This document shows, one piece after another, positions 8,387-16,754 of a stretch of 64,000 bases of DNA. This DNA is from Gammaproteobacteria bacterium (GTDB lineage Bacteria > Pseudomonadota > Gammaproteobacteria > Pseudomonadales > Azotimanducaceae): assembly GCA_004357385.1 (NCBI GenBank), contig SMWF01000078.1, forward strand, positions 18,627-82,626. The letters run 5' to 3'. How positions within the stretch are numbered: position 1 is the first letter of the stretch; the number at the start of each line of letters is the position of its first letter. The position numbers and the translations under genes were made by a program. A model generated the notes under the pieces. The model ran no database searches and was not told the DNA's origin. It saw only the letters and a list, made by a program, of their open reading frames with translations.

Positions 8387-9303
8387 ACGATCTTGCGGAC
8401 ATCCTGAGGCGCGAGACAGATCGGGAGTTGCCCCGCGCCGTGGCACGGATGAGCGACATTGCCCGAACGCGGTTCGGTGCCGCGGTCGACGGCGTGCTGT
8501 TCTACGGCTCATGCCGGCGCCAGGATGATCCGGACGGTCTGTACGATCTTTACGTCCTGCTGGCTGACTATCGTTCACTACCAACGCTCGAGGCCTGGCT
8601 GGCCCGCATCCTGCCGCCGAATGTGTACTACCTCGAATACGGCAATGGCAGCGCGCGCCGGCGGGCCAAATGTACGGTCATCTCACTACGTGATTTCGAG
8701 CGCGGCACCTCCAGACTCTGGTTTCATTCTTACTTGTGGGGCCGTTTCTGCCAACCGGTCAGCCTCGCTTATGCTCGCGATGACCGCATAGAGCAGCGAA
8801 TCCTGGGCTGTCTCGCCAATGCGGCGCGAACCTTTCTGTCCCGAACGGCGGGGCTGGCGCCCGCGCAGCCAACGACCGCAGATCTCTGGTCCACGGGGTT
8901 GCGTGCGAGCTACGCCGCCGAGTTGCGCAACGAAGCGCCGAATCGTGCGGATCATCTGTTCGACAGCCATGCGCATCAGCTGGACGCGGTCACCCGCGCA
9001 GCCGGGTTGGCCGAGCTTCGCGCCCAGCCGGATGGGGTGCGTTGGACGGTCGAGCTCAGTGCGACGGCACGACGCATCACCCGGTGGAGCTGGGCCGTGC
9101 GCACGATCCAGGGCAAGCTGCTGTCGCTCGCCCGGATTTTCAAAGCCTGGTACACCTTCGACGGCGGGCTCGACTACATCGTCTGGAAGCTCGCGCGGCA
9201 CAGCGATCGGGAGATCGTCATTCCGGATCGCGTGCGCCGCCAACCCTGGTTGTACCTGTGGGGTTTTTTCTGGCGGTTGTACCGGGAAGGTGTGTTTCGC
9301 TGA
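8383..9303 (+). CDS. Tam41-like phosphatidate/lipid-phosphate cytidylyltransferase
   Basis: 306 residues not belonging to an everyday family. The pattern matches mitochondrial Tam41 (CDP-diacylglycerol synthase): a nucleotidyltransferase GS motif (YGSC, residues 41-44) followed by a hydrophobic aspartate strand (YDLYVLL, 54-60), then 'PNVYYLEY' (79-86), a 'TVISLRDF' segment, 'YLWGRFCQPV', and an 'RASYAAELRNE' helix. Tam41 transfers CMP from CTP to phosphatidic acid. The gene is coupled by a 4-base overlap to a lipid kinase, which would supply the lipid phosphate, so a CDP-ceramide (or CDP-diacylglycerol) product is a reasonable inference. I have not seen proof of this reaction. It ends 15 bases before a convergent oxygenase gene. 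Confidence 0.62.
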   Translation: MNDLADILRRETDRELPRAVARMSDIARTRFGAAVDGVLFYGSCRRQDDPDGLYDLYVLLADYRSLPTLEAWLARILPPNVYYLEYGNGSARRRAKCTVISLRDFERGTSRLWFHSYLWGRFCQPVSLAYARDDRIEQRILGCLANAARTFLSRTAGLAPAQPTTADLWSTGLRASYAAELRNEAPNRADHLFDSHAHQLDAVTRAAGLAELRAQPDGVRWTVELSATARRITRWSWAVRTIQGKLLSLARIFKAWYTFDGGLDYIVWKLARHSDREIVIPDRVRRQPWLYLWGFFWRLYREGVFR

Positions 9304-9318
9304 CCAGCGTACTGTCAG

Positions 9319-10062
9319 CTAGAACCACTCGACCTTTTTGCCCACCACTTTGTCCCGAATCGACCAGAACAGGCTCTTCGGGTTGATCACCGCAACGAAT
9401 ATCCTGCGCATCCGGTCCGCCGGGCAATTGATCGGCTTGACGCCGTGCCAGCCATGGTCGCTGCGCGAGATTATCACGCTGCGATTGCCCAGGGTCTCCA
9501 CCGTCCTGAAGCCGTCGAAATCCTCAAAGTCCGGCGCCGAGTTGCGATCGAGCCGCCCGCCATCATCGAACAGCAGCGTCTCGCCGCCCCACGCCGGATC
9601 CCAATCCTGCTCGGTGTTCAGGTAGAACAGGTGCGAGCCATACTCGCGCCGGGCATCCGTGTGCGGCGAAATCGAGCAACCATTCGGCGTGTAATGCCAG
9701 TGAAAGCGAAATTGGAGCGGGCCCGAGTCGAACAGACGCCGCAGGCCATCGCGATACCCGTCGCCACGCAACTCGTCGATGAACGCTTGCCAGGGTTCGG
9801 GCAGGTGCACGCCGCTGGTGTATTCGAGCGAGTAGCGATCGTGCGGCTTCTGTCCGGCCCGGCGCCGATAGCCGAAACTTTCGGTGAAGCCCGCAACGTC
9901 CGGCATGTCGGCGACCAACGCCGCAAATCCTTCATCCGTTATCAGCCCTAACGGGTTCGCCGAAGGGTATGGCCAGGCGCTGCGGAACTCTGCTGGATCG
10001 AGCGCATGCAACTTATCGACGTCGAGTAGTGCGTTCATCATCAGCGGGGCCTCAATGGACAA
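9319..10062 (-). CDS. 2-oxoglutarate/Fe(II)-dependent oxygenase
   Basis: 247 residues. The double-stranded beta-helix iron site is visible as H134-x-D136 (SPHTDA), a distal histidine at 203 or 206 (DHGWH) and arginines at 219-220 that would bind 2-oxoglutarate. The sequence resembles the P4H-like 2OG-Fe(II) oxygenase group that contains PhyH-type and lipid or sugar hydroxylases. Its first codons overlap the 3' end of the upstream glycosyltransferase-like gene by 11 bases, so both are in one minus-strand transcript. In a sphingolipid locus an attractive role is hydroxylation of the acyl chain, sphingoid base or head group. The true start may be one of the internal methionines at residues 8-9. 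Confidence 0.8.
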   Translation of the reverse strand: MSIEAPLMMNALLDVDKLHALDPAEFRSAWPYPSANPLGLITDEGFAALVADMPDVAGFTESFGYRRRAGQKPHDRYSLEYTSGVHLPEPWQAFIDELRGDGYRDGLRRLFDSGPLQFRFHWHYTPNGCSISPHTDARREYGSHLFYLNTEQDWDPAWGGETLLFDDGGRLDRNSAPDFEDFDGFRTVETLGNRSVIISRSDHGWHGVKPINCPADRMRRIFVAVINPKSLFWSIRDKVVGKKVEWF

Positions 10063-10954
10063 GCGCCGGCGTGCGATCGATCACTTCGAGCGCATCCTGA
10101 CGAACATGGCTGAGAGCCATCTCGTTGCGCACTACGGCCTCATCAATCACATCATTTTCCAGACACTCTTTCAGCAGGCCGAAGAAAAACTGCTCCTGCC
10201 GGATATCGGGATGACGCGCGTAGCGACCCAGCAGCGCGTACTCGCCCAACCAGCGGTTCTTCAGTTTCACCAGGCTGCCTACGATCGGCACGTTCTTCAG
10301 CTTGTCTGCCGGTGTGTAGTCGACCTTCAGCCCGGTCTTCCAGGGCTGCGTGCGACGTTTGGTGTTGTGCAACAACCGGGTGTTGTCATCCAGGTGATCG
10401 AAATCGTTCCATTCACTACCGAAATATCCGACGTTCTGCTCGGGCTCATAGGCGAGGCATATCCAGCGCTTGTAGTCTCGATCGAAGGAAAACAATTCCC
10501 CGAATTCCCGCTCGGCGTCCCAATGCGTCAGTTTCGCGCAATCGAGCAGCATCACGCTGGTGGCGACGCAGAATTTCCGCTTCTCGGGTTTCGAGCGATG
10601 CCGCCCCATGACGGCGGTGCCCTGCATGTCCTTGGTCAGCAGTTCATGGATGTCCCGCACGGCAAAGATGTCGGGATCCATGATCACCGCACGGCCTTCA
10701 TAGCCCATCAGCTTGGGTGGCATGAAACGCAGCGGCGTGAAGGACTGCAGATCGTCCATCCGCCAGATCCGGGTACCCCCACCCCGCAGGAATGCCTGAC
10801 CCTCACGGTCGGCCAGAAAGGCGTGATCGCGGGTGTGGATGAACTGCACGTCGAACTCGTCCGCGTGGGTTGAGTTGCGCTTGAGGGAATAAGCGGACAC
10901 CAGCGCGCCAAGCCACTGACGTTCGTTGGTATGGATGAATACGCAGTCGTTCAC
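10052..10954 (-). CDS. putative GT-A-fold glycosyltransferase, paralogue 1
   Basis: 300 residues. The N-terminal 'CVFIHTNERQWLGALVSAYSL' followed by a D-x-D motif (MDPDIFA, residues 93-95) and a late 'HNTKRRTQPWKTG' segment resemble GT8-type nucleotide-sugar transferases. Donor and acceptor are unknown. It is clearly homologous along its full length to the divergent gene at 11120-12055: the stretch around DDLQSFTPLRFMPP and the D-x-D motif is almost identical, whereas other parts differ. The two start codons face each other across 165 bases. It shares a transcript with the downstream 2OG oxygenase. A role in glycosylating the ceramide or head group is inferred from position only. Confidence 0.68.
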   Translation of the reverse strand: MNDCVFIHTNERQWLGALVSAYSLKRNSTHADEFDVQFIHTRDHAFLADREGQAFLRGGGTRIWRMDDLQSFTPLRFMPPKLMGYEGRAVIMDPDIFAVRDIHELLTKDMQGTAVMGRHRSKPEKRKFCVATSVMLLDCAKLTHWDAEREFGELFSFDRDYKRWICLAYEPEQNVGYFGSEWNDFDHLDDNTRLLHNTKRRTQPWKTGLKVDYTPADKLKNVPIVGSLVKLKNRWLGEYALLGRYARHPDIRQEQFFFGLLKECLENDVIDEAVVRNEMALSHVRQDALEVIDRTPALVH

Positions 10955-10967
10955 TTAGGTTCTGGTG

Positions 10968-10990
10968 TTGCGCAGGCGCGCCGTGCGCAA
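10968..10990. promoter_or_regulatory. inverted repeat between two divergent glycosyltransferase-like genes
   Basis: Seven-base arms TTGCGCA and TGCGCAA are perfectly complementary with a nine-base GC-rich spacer. It lies 14 bases in front of the minus-strand glycosyltransferase-like start and 130 bases before the plus-strand one, where a shared operator could sit. It could equally be a hairpin in the minus-strand leader. No known regulator motif recognised. Confidence 0.35.
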
Positions 10991-11119
10991 TTTGGCCCGG
11001 TTGAAAGCACGGCGGCTAGTCTACGTTCGAAATGCAGCGCGTCAACCGCGGCAACCCCTGTCCCTGGTGTTATCCAACCCAGGTGTGTACTCGCAGCGAT
11101 GCCGTTAAAATGTGCTGCC

Positions 11120-12055
11120 ATGAACGCGTGTGTCTTCATTCATACCAATCACAAACAGATGCTCGGGGCACTGGTGGCCCAGCATGCGCTGCGGCGCAGT
11201 TCGACCCACAACGACCAGTTCGACGTCCGCATCATCGACAGCGCGCAGTTCGGGTTTCTGGCGGAATTGGATGGTCAGTCGTATCTACGCGATGGGGTGA
11301 AGCGGGTCTGGTTGTACGATGACCTGCAGTCGTTCACGCCACTGCGCTTCATGCCGCCAGAACTGATGGGCTATGAAGGCCGTGCGGTGATCATGGACCC
11401 CGACATTTTTGCCGTCGCCGACATCTGGGAGCTGTTGTCGCGTGATATGGGCGGTAACAGCATCCTCTGCCGGGCCCGGTCAGGACCGAAGGGCCTGGTC
11501 GACAAATGTCTGGCGTCGAGCGTGATGTTGCTGGATTGCGCGAAACTGACCCATTGGCGCTGCGAGGACCAGTTCCGGTCGATGTTCGCCGGCGAGCTCG
11601 ATTATCACGACTGGGTCTGCCTGAAGACCGAGGATCGCGCCACCATCGGACCGCTGGAACATCAGTGGAACGACTTCGATCGGTTCACGACCGAGACGAA
11701 GCTGCTGCATACCACGCGGCGTAAAACGCAACCCTGGAAATCGGGCCTGCCGATCGACTGGCGCCCGGCGGAGCGGTTTCGGCTGTTTCCGCCGATCGGC
11801 TGGCTGATGCGGGCACGGCGCCGGCTATTCGGCGAGTACGGCCTGCTGGGTCACTACAAATCACATCCTGATCAGAACCAGGAGAATCTGTTCTTCGGCC
11901 TGCTCAAGGAATGCCTCGACCAGGGTTCGATCAACGAAGCGATGCTGCGCGACGAGATGGCCCTGAACCACGTGCGTCACGATGCCTTGGAGGTGCTCGA
12001 CCGCGCACCCACGCTGGCGCCGCCGGGAGATCCGCCACTGGCACTCGCCACCTAG
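11120..12055 (+). CDS. putative GT-A-fold glycosyltransferase, paralogue 2
   Basis: 311 residues from the ATG at 11120, chosen because homology to paralogue 1 begins exactly there ('MNACVFIHTN'); the frame is open further upstream to 10931 but that part resembles nothing. The D-x-D motif MDPDIFA and the C-terminal pattern 'LFFGLLKECL...MAL.HVR.DALEVLDR' are shared with the divergent copy, so the pair arose by duplication and inversion. GT8-type nucleotide-sugar transferase activity is likely but the substrates are unknown. It converges on an ELM1-type gene 19 bases away. In context it may add the same or a second sugar to a sphingolipid head group. Confidence 0.68.
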   Translation: MNACVFIHTNHKQMLGALVAQHALRRSSTHNDQFDVRIIDSAQFGFLAELDGQSYLRDGVKRVWLYDDLQSFTPLRFMPPELMGYEGRAVIMDPDIFAVADIWELLSRDMGGNSILCRARSGPKGLVDKCLASSVMLLDCAKLTHWRCEDQFRSMFAGELDYHDWVCLKTEDRATIGPLEHQWNDFDRFTTETKLLHTTRRKTQPWKSGLPIDWRPAERFRLFPPIGWLMRARRRLFGEYGLLGHYKSHPDQNQENLFFGLLKECLDQGSINEAMLRDEMALNHVRHDALEVLDRAPTLAPPGDPPLALAT

Positions 12056-12074
12056 GGAGCAAAGATCTCTGCTT

Positions 12075-13151
12075 CTAGTCTGCAAGCAGCGTTCGCACCG
12101 CAGCGACCGCGCGGCCGGTATCGTCCCCGGCGTCTGGGGTCGGCTCGAACCACTCGGGGGCCTCGTTCAGCCAGCGGGCTCGCTGGTCTGCAACGAGTCG
12201 TTGGTTGATCGCGCGAACGTCACGGCGCATGCGCCGCGGCCCAATCGCGTTGGCGACCCGGTGCACCAGAGGTCGCCAGCGATAACTCTTGATCTTCAGC
12301 CACCAGGGGCGGCCCTCCCGGGGCGCCACATCGACCATGAACACCGGCTTGCCCGTGGCACACGCCTCCCCAAGCATCGACATGCTCTCGGCCGTGACGA
12401 CAAAGCAGTCGCCGCTGGCCAGATAGGCCTGGTAGGGGTTCTCGACACCCGCCAGGTGCCAGTCAAAGAATTCCAGTTCTCCGGCCCAGGCCTCGCGCAG
12501 GCGACGTTGCAACGCGGTGATGAAGCGAGGCGGCGTCCGCGCGCTGGTGCTGACCAGCAGCGTCCCCGTGGTTCCAACGAACAACCGGGTCACGGCACTG
12601 GCCATTGAACGAGCGAGCGCCCGGGTAAACACATGCGGCCCACTGTTGCCGCCCACCAGCATGACGATCCGGGGCGCCGGCAAGCGCGTGTAACGTTCGA
12701 TACCCGGCGCTTCGCGAGCAGCATCTTCGGCCAGCGGCAGGGTAACCGTCAGCACGTTCGAAAACTCGGCGAGCGGATACTGCGGGGTGCTGATAATCAG
12801 ATCGAAGCGCTTCGGGTGCGACCAGGGACGGCCGATGTGGACGAGCCGTGTCCGACCATCCGAACGTGCCCGAATCCAGCGCGCGACCAGCTCGTTGCGG
12901 CGCCCGCCGGTGATCACAAGGTCCGGCCACGGCGGCGTCAACTCGGCGCGCGAGGACCGCGTCAGTCCGGCCAGCGTAGGTCGCGGTGCGGCATGCAGTA
13001 ACAATTCCCAGGATTCGAATGTCAGGTTTTTGGTAAGCGCGGGAACACCCAGACCCTCCACCAGGGCCCGCATCTGCGCATAGTCTCCTGCCTTCGGGCC
13101 TTTCAACACCCAGATTAGTGGGTCGTTGCCGGGCTCATCCCGATCGATCAC
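12075..13151 (-). CDS. ELM1/GtrOC1-family putative glycosyltransferase, copy 1
   Basis: 358 residues of the mitochondrial-fission-ELM1-like family, which has a GT-B-like architecture. Diagnostic segments are 'ITGGRRNELVARWI', 'RPWSHPKRFDLIISTPQYPL', 'VGGNSGPH', 'VSTSARTP' and 'NPYQAYLASGDCFVVTAESMSMLGEA', the last one resembling a nucleotide-sugar site. Plant ELM1 affects mitochondrial division; bacterial members are usually thought to be glycosyltransferases but few have been tested. A second copy lies at 15437-16480, and the two flank the LptF-LptG pair. Its start is 132 bases from the divergent lptF-like gene. Specificity unknown. Confidence 0.7.
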   Translation of the reverse strand: MIDRDEPGNDPLIWVLKGPKAGDYAQMRALVEGLGVPALTKNLTFESWELLLHAAPRPTLAGLTRSSRAELTPPWPDLVITGGRRNELVARWIRARSDGRTRLVHIGRPWSHPKRFDLIISTPQYPLAEFSNVLTVTLPLAEDAAREAPGIERYTRLPAPRIVMLVGGNSGPHVFTRALARSMASAVTRLFVGTTGTLLVSTSARTPPRFITALQRRLREAWAGELEFFDWHLAGVENPYQAYLASGDCFVVTAESMSMLGEACATGKPVFMVDVAPREGRPWWLKIKSYRWRPLVHRVANAIGPRRMRRDVRAINQRLVADQRARWLNEAPEWFEPTPDAGDDTGRAVAAVRTLLAD

Positions 13152-13283
13152 TTGTCTGTTCTCCGCAGCGTTTGAGTTGGCCTGGGGGGCCTATTAGACT
13201 CGCCAGCGGCAGCACGGCCCCAGCCTCCAATCCCCAAGGATTATGAAACAGCAGCCAGGGACACGCTACGTGGCGATTCGCAC

Positions 13284-14348
13284 ATGATCGACCGGTACGT
13301 GTTTCGACTGGTGATCATTCCAAGCCTCGCCGGGTTCGGGTTGCTGTTGTTGCTGGTGACCGCGTTCAACGCAGGCGAGTTGCTGCGCGACCCCGCCGTT
13401 TCCCAATTTCCCGCGAGCTACCTGATCGAGATGCTGCTGATGCGGGACATCATTGCGAGTGAGGTGCTGCTACCCACCGCAATCTACGTCGGCCTCCTGG
13501 TGACGATGATTCACTGGCATCGAGACCGCGAAGCCTGGGCATTCTACGCCGCCGGGGTAACTCCCGGTCGTCTGGCCCGCCCCATCATCATCATCAGTTG
13601 TACCCTGGCCCTGATCATTGCCTTGCTGTCACTGGTCGTCCGACCCTGGGCCTATGCCCAGACCTACGCTCTGGACAACGCGGCACTGCACCTGAGCACC
13701 GACGTCATGCTGCCCCACCAGTTCTATAGCTGGAGCGACCAGCTGGTCATCAGCGCCGCCGAAATTGATCACGACACCGGCGAAATGCGCCGTGTTTTCG
13801 CCCAGGACAGGGGACCTGCGGGCGTACGAATCATTCGCGCGGCGCGGGGCCGGATCCTTGCCCCGGACACGGACCGGCGCCAGCGCATCGAGTTGAGTCA
13901 CGGCACCAGCTACTGGGTAGAACACAGCCGCGAGGGGGACCGCGGTACGCGCTTCGAACGCCTCGTGTATGTGTCCCCGCCCCTGCAAGAAAACGATCCG
14001 CAGTCCAAGCGCCGCGCGCGTCCCACCCGCGCGCTGTTCGGGGCGACCCAACCCAAGGAGGTCGCTGAGCTGCAATGGCGCCTGTCGATGCCATGGCTGG
14101 CGCTGTTCGTCACCCTGCTGGGGGGAGAGCTGACCCGCGCGCTTCCCGGATCCAACGTGTACGCCCGCTACCTTCTTGGTATCGGGATGTACGCCGTGGT
14201 CTTCAACGTCGCAGCGATTGGCCGAACCTGGGTCGAAAACGGTCAGGTCGCGCCGATGCCCGGCATGTACTGGGTGCCGGCATTGACCGCCGCAGCGTAC
14301 CTGGTGCTGCGCCGCTTGCCGCGCCTGAGCCTCGCGCGACCCACATGA
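13284..14348 (+). CDS. lptF: LptF-like lipid export permease
   Basis: 354 residues with LptF/LptG (YjgP/YjgQ) architecture: two transmembrane helices near the N-terminus (about 10-30 and 50-75), a third around 100-125, a periplasmic jellyroll domain (about 130-255), then three C-terminal helices. LptF and LptG form the membrane half of the LptB2FGC exporter that extracts lipopolysaccharide from the inner membrane and feeds it to the LptC-LptA bridge. The gene overlaps lptG by 4 bases. In other gammaproteobacteria the pair sits beside pepA/holC/valS; here it sits between two ELM1-type genes inside the ceramide locus, so it may be a paralogue for another lipid. No LptB, LptC or LptA gene is in the window. 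LptE is encoded far away at 38368. Confidence 0.85.
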   Translation: MIDRYVFRLVIIPSLAGFGLLLLLVTAFNAGELLRDPAVSQFPASYLIEMLLMRDIIASEVLLPTAIYVGLLVTMIHWHRDREAWAFYAAGVTPGRLARPIIIISCTLALIIALLSLVVRPWAYAQTYALDNAALHLSTDVMLPHQFYSWSDQLVISAAEIDHDTGEMRRVFAQDRGPAGVRIIRAARGRILAPDTDRRQRIELSHGTSYWVEHSREGDRGTRFERLVYVSPPLQENDPQSKRRARPTRALFGATQPKEVAELQWRLSMPWLALFVTLLGGELTRALPGSNVYARYLLGIGMYAVVFNVAAIGRTWVENGQVAPMPGMYWVPALTAAAYLVLRRLPRLSLARPT

Positions 14349-15409
14349 ACCTGCTGACCCGCCATCTTGCCGCCGAACTGGCACGCAGCTATCTGATCGT
14401 CGGCGCGGCATTGCTGGTGTTGTTCGATCTGATCGCATTTCTCGAAGAAGCTCAGGACATCGGTGACGGCCACTACCAGACGCTGAACGCACTGGTTTAC
14501 GTGCTGATGAGCAGCCCCGCGCGTTTGATCGATCTGACACCTTTCGTGTGTCTACTCGCGGCGTTGCTTGGACTCAGCCAGTTCAATCGGACCAGCGAAC
14601 TGACGGCGGTCCGCTCGGCCGGCGTCTCGCCACCGCAGATGGCGTTAGTAACGATCCTGCTGGCATTGGGTTACGTCGTGCCGGTCGCCGGCCTCGATTG
14701 GGCCGCGCGGTCCATGTACCAGGACGCGATCCTGGACCGCATGCACGCCACCTCGGCGAGTGGCAATGCGTTGCGCGGCCGAGGATTCTGGACGGTGCGC
14801 CACGATACCTACGTGCATGTATCGGAGTTCGACCTGTCTCAGCAACCGAAAGGGATTCGCGTTTTCGAGTTTGACGAAAATGCCAATCTGATTCGCTACC
14901 TCAGCGCTCGCTATGCAGACGTGCTGGTCTCCGATCAATGGCAACTGCACGACGTCGTTGAGAAAGTGGTAACCACCGGCAAGGAGATTCGCACCGAGAC
15001 GCTTGCCGAACGCCCCTGGACCCCTATCTGGGACCCGACCATCGACATGTACGAACTGCCCGACAACAGTCTATCGCTGCCACAACTCCGGTCCCGCATC
15101 GGCTACCAGGAAAACGTGAAGCAATCGGTGACCTCACTGGAGATCGAGTTGTGGAATCGAGCGGCGCTGCCCATCAGCGGGCTGATCTTCACGCTGTTCG
15201 CAATCCCGTTCGCGTTGAAACCCAAACCCCGGGGCGGCATCGCAGGGCAGATCGCACTCGGCTGCATGCTCGCGCTGTTGATTTACCTTGGCCAGCAGCT
15301 ACTGATCAACGCCGGTGTGCTGCTAGGTTTGCCCCCCGCGCTGGCGGTGGCGCTGCCCGCCCTCGCGGTCCTCGCCATCGGGCTGATGATGATCCGTCGC
15401 ACGGCCTGA
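14345..15409 (+). CDS. lptG: LptG-like lipid export permease
   Basis: 354 residues from the ATG at 14345, which overlaps the lptF stop as ATGA; the frame is open upstream but that part lies within lptF. Transmembrane segments are visible at about 15-35, 60-85 and 98-120, a periplasmic beta-jellyroll in the middle, and three helices from about 270 to the end, including 'ALPISGLIFTLFAIPFAL'. This is the normal LptG layout and length. With LptF it would form the heterodimeric membrane channel of an Lpt-type ABC exporter, with an ATPase supplied from elsewhere. Whether it moves lipopolysaccharide or the sphingolipid made by the neighbouring genes cannot be decided from sequence. It converges on the second ELM1-type gene 27 bases away. 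Confidence 0.85.
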   Translation: MNLLTRHLAAELARSYLIVGAALLVLFDLIAFLEEAQDIGDGHYQTLNALVYVLMSSPARLIDLTPFVCLLAALLGLSQFNRTSELTAVRSAGVSPPQMALVTILLALGYVVPVAGLDWAARSMYQDAILDRMHATSASGNALRGRGFWTVRHDTYVHVSEFDLSQQPKGIRVFEFDENANLIRYLSARYADVLVSDQWQLHDVVEKVVTTGKEIRTETLAERPWTPIWDPTIDMYELPDNSLSLPQLRSRIGYQENVKQSVTSLEIELWNRAALPISGLIFTLFAIPFALKPKPRGGIAGQIALGCMLALLIYLGQQLLINAGVLLGLPPALAVALPALAVLAIGLMMIRRTA

Positions 15410-15436
15410 ACCCCGCACGCGTTCCACCTTATCCCA

Positions 15437-16480
15437 CTATCGCTCGAGCAACCCCAATACGCGCGACACCGTCGCTTGAATCTCCGGTTCAGGATCCGTC
15501 GGTGCGGCGGTTGCCTCGCTTCCCAGCCATGCGCCGAAGCCTTCCTCGACATAGCGCCGGTGAAACAGGCCCAGGTCCCGGGACAGCCGCTGCGGTCCGA
15601 GCTTCATCATCGCGCCGTAGACGCGCGACTTAAGCGTCGCATCGACCGGCGACCCTGCAAGATCGAACAGATAGACCGGTTTGCCCGCACCTACGGCTTC
15701 GCTGAGCATCGCGATGCTGTCTGACGTCACCACCAGCCGATCCGCGTGCGCCAGCAGGCCGTAATACGGATTTTCTTCATCATCTTCTCGCCACCGATAA
15801 ACGTGCGCGTCGGGCGCAAGCAACCGCTCGAGCTCGTCCACCGCCGTGGCACGCGTACGGGCGCTGGTGGTCGCCAGAATCGAGCCATCCATGCTGCGCG
15901 CCAACGCGTTCAACGCACCCGCAAGGCGTCTCGCCGCGCGTTCGCCAAACGCCAGCGGTCCGCTGTCGCCGCCGATCAGCACCCCGATCAAGGGCCGTCG
16001 AAATCCGGCGAAGAACTCCTCCCATCTTCGCTTGGCTTCCGCGAGCCGCGCGGATGTCACACCGTGTTGCGTCATCAGATTGTGGACGATGTTCGGCTCG
16101 CGCGGCAGGCGGTACTGCGGTGTGGTGATCACCAGATCGAAGTGGCGGCGCGGCGCCCAGGTGCGACCCAGGAAGACCAGCCGCGTACGACCCCCGCTCT
16201 GAGCCTGAATCCACCGGCACACCGGTTCGTTCTTCACCCCGGCGGAAATGATCAGCGTCGGCCAGGGCGGTCCCGGCAGGCTGGCGGCGTCGATTCCGGC
16301 GGTGCTGACACGGCGCGCCAGGCCCACGGGGCCGGCCCAACGATTGTACGTTAACTTTTTGATTTCAAGGGGTAATTCAAGACGCGTCGAAAGGCCGAGA
16401 ATCTGCGAACTCTCGCCGGCCCGATAGCTTACGACGGCCCAGACTGAGCTCTGCTGCGCGTAATCTGTATAATCGCTCAC
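15437..16480 (-). CDS. ELM1/GtrOC1-family putative glycosyltransferase, copy 2
   Basis: 347 residues, homologous throughout to the gene at 12075-13151. It keeps the same marker segments: 'LIISAGVKNEPVCRWIQA', 'RTWAPRRHFDLVITTPQYRL', 'IGGDSGPLAF', 'TTSARTRATA' and 'NPYYGLLAHADRLVVTSDSIAMLSEA'. The two copies are fairly diverged, so the duplication is old or they came in separately, and they may act on different acceptors. It is divergent from the acyl carrier protein gene with only 25 bases between start codons, which leaves little room for promoters and suggests tightly shared control. Function probably sugar transfer to a membrane lipid; not shown. Confidence 0.7.
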   Translation of the reverse strand: MSDYTDYAQQSSVWAVVSYRAGESSQILGLSTRLELPLEIKKLTYNRWAGPVGLARRVSTAGIDAASLPGPPWPTLIISAGVKNEPVCRWIQAQSGGRTRLVFLGRTWAPRRHFDLVITTPQYRLPREPNIVHNLMTQHGVTSARLAEAKRRWEEFFAGFRRPLIGVLIGGDSGPLAFGERAARRLAGALNALARSMDGSILATTSARTRATAVDELERLLAPDAHVYRWREDDEENPYYGLLAHADRLVVTSDSIAMLSEAVGAGKPVYLFDLAGSPVDATLKSRVYGAMMKLGPQRLSRDLGLFHRRYVEEGFGAWLGSEATAAPTDPEPEIQATVSRVLGLLER

Positions 16481-16505
16481 CGCTCTGCCAGGTGTGAATT
16501 AAACA

Positions 16506-16754
16506 ATGACCTCCCACCAGGAATATGCTGACCGGTTGATTACTCTTGTCAACCAAGTCCTTGGTACCGAAACCTCGCTGGTCGGCGACAGCGACCTCGT
16601 CGACGATGTCGGCTTGTCCTCAGTGCAGATCATGGAACTGATCGAAAACGTCGAAGACGAGTTCGAGATTGCGTTCCCGCTGAACGATCTCGCCAACGTC
16701 CGCACGCTGGATGATCTGGTCCGGGAACTGACCCGGCACGTCGACACGCAATGA
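16506..16754 (+). CDS. acpR: acyl carrier protein dedicated to sphingolipid synthesis
   Basis: 82-residue four-helix acyl carrier protein. The phosphopantetheine site reads DVGLSSVQIMEL, with Ser39 in the place of the usual DSL serine; the preceding Asp is replaced by Ser38. Helix II/III contain 'ELIENVEDEFEI' and 'DLANVRTLDDLV'. It overlaps the serine palmitoyltransferase gene by 4 bases (ATGA), so it is almost certainly its partner: in Caulobacter the corresponding AcpR carries the fatty acyl chain that Spt condenses with serine. It differs from the housekeeping FabF-linked AcpP in sequence and setting. The upstream acyl-AMP ligase at 2532-4304 is the likely loading enzyme. Symbol by analogy with Caulobacter. 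Confidence 0.85.
   Translation: MTSHQEYADRLITLVNQVLGTETSLVGDSDLVDDVGLSSVQIMELIENVEDEFEIAFPLNDLANVRTLDDLVRELTRHVDTQ

Noticed and set aside
14075..14344. Upstream extension of the lptG frame
   Set aside because: It lies inside lptF in another frame; the conserved LptG N-terminus begins at ATG 14345, which overlaps the lptF stop by 4 bases.
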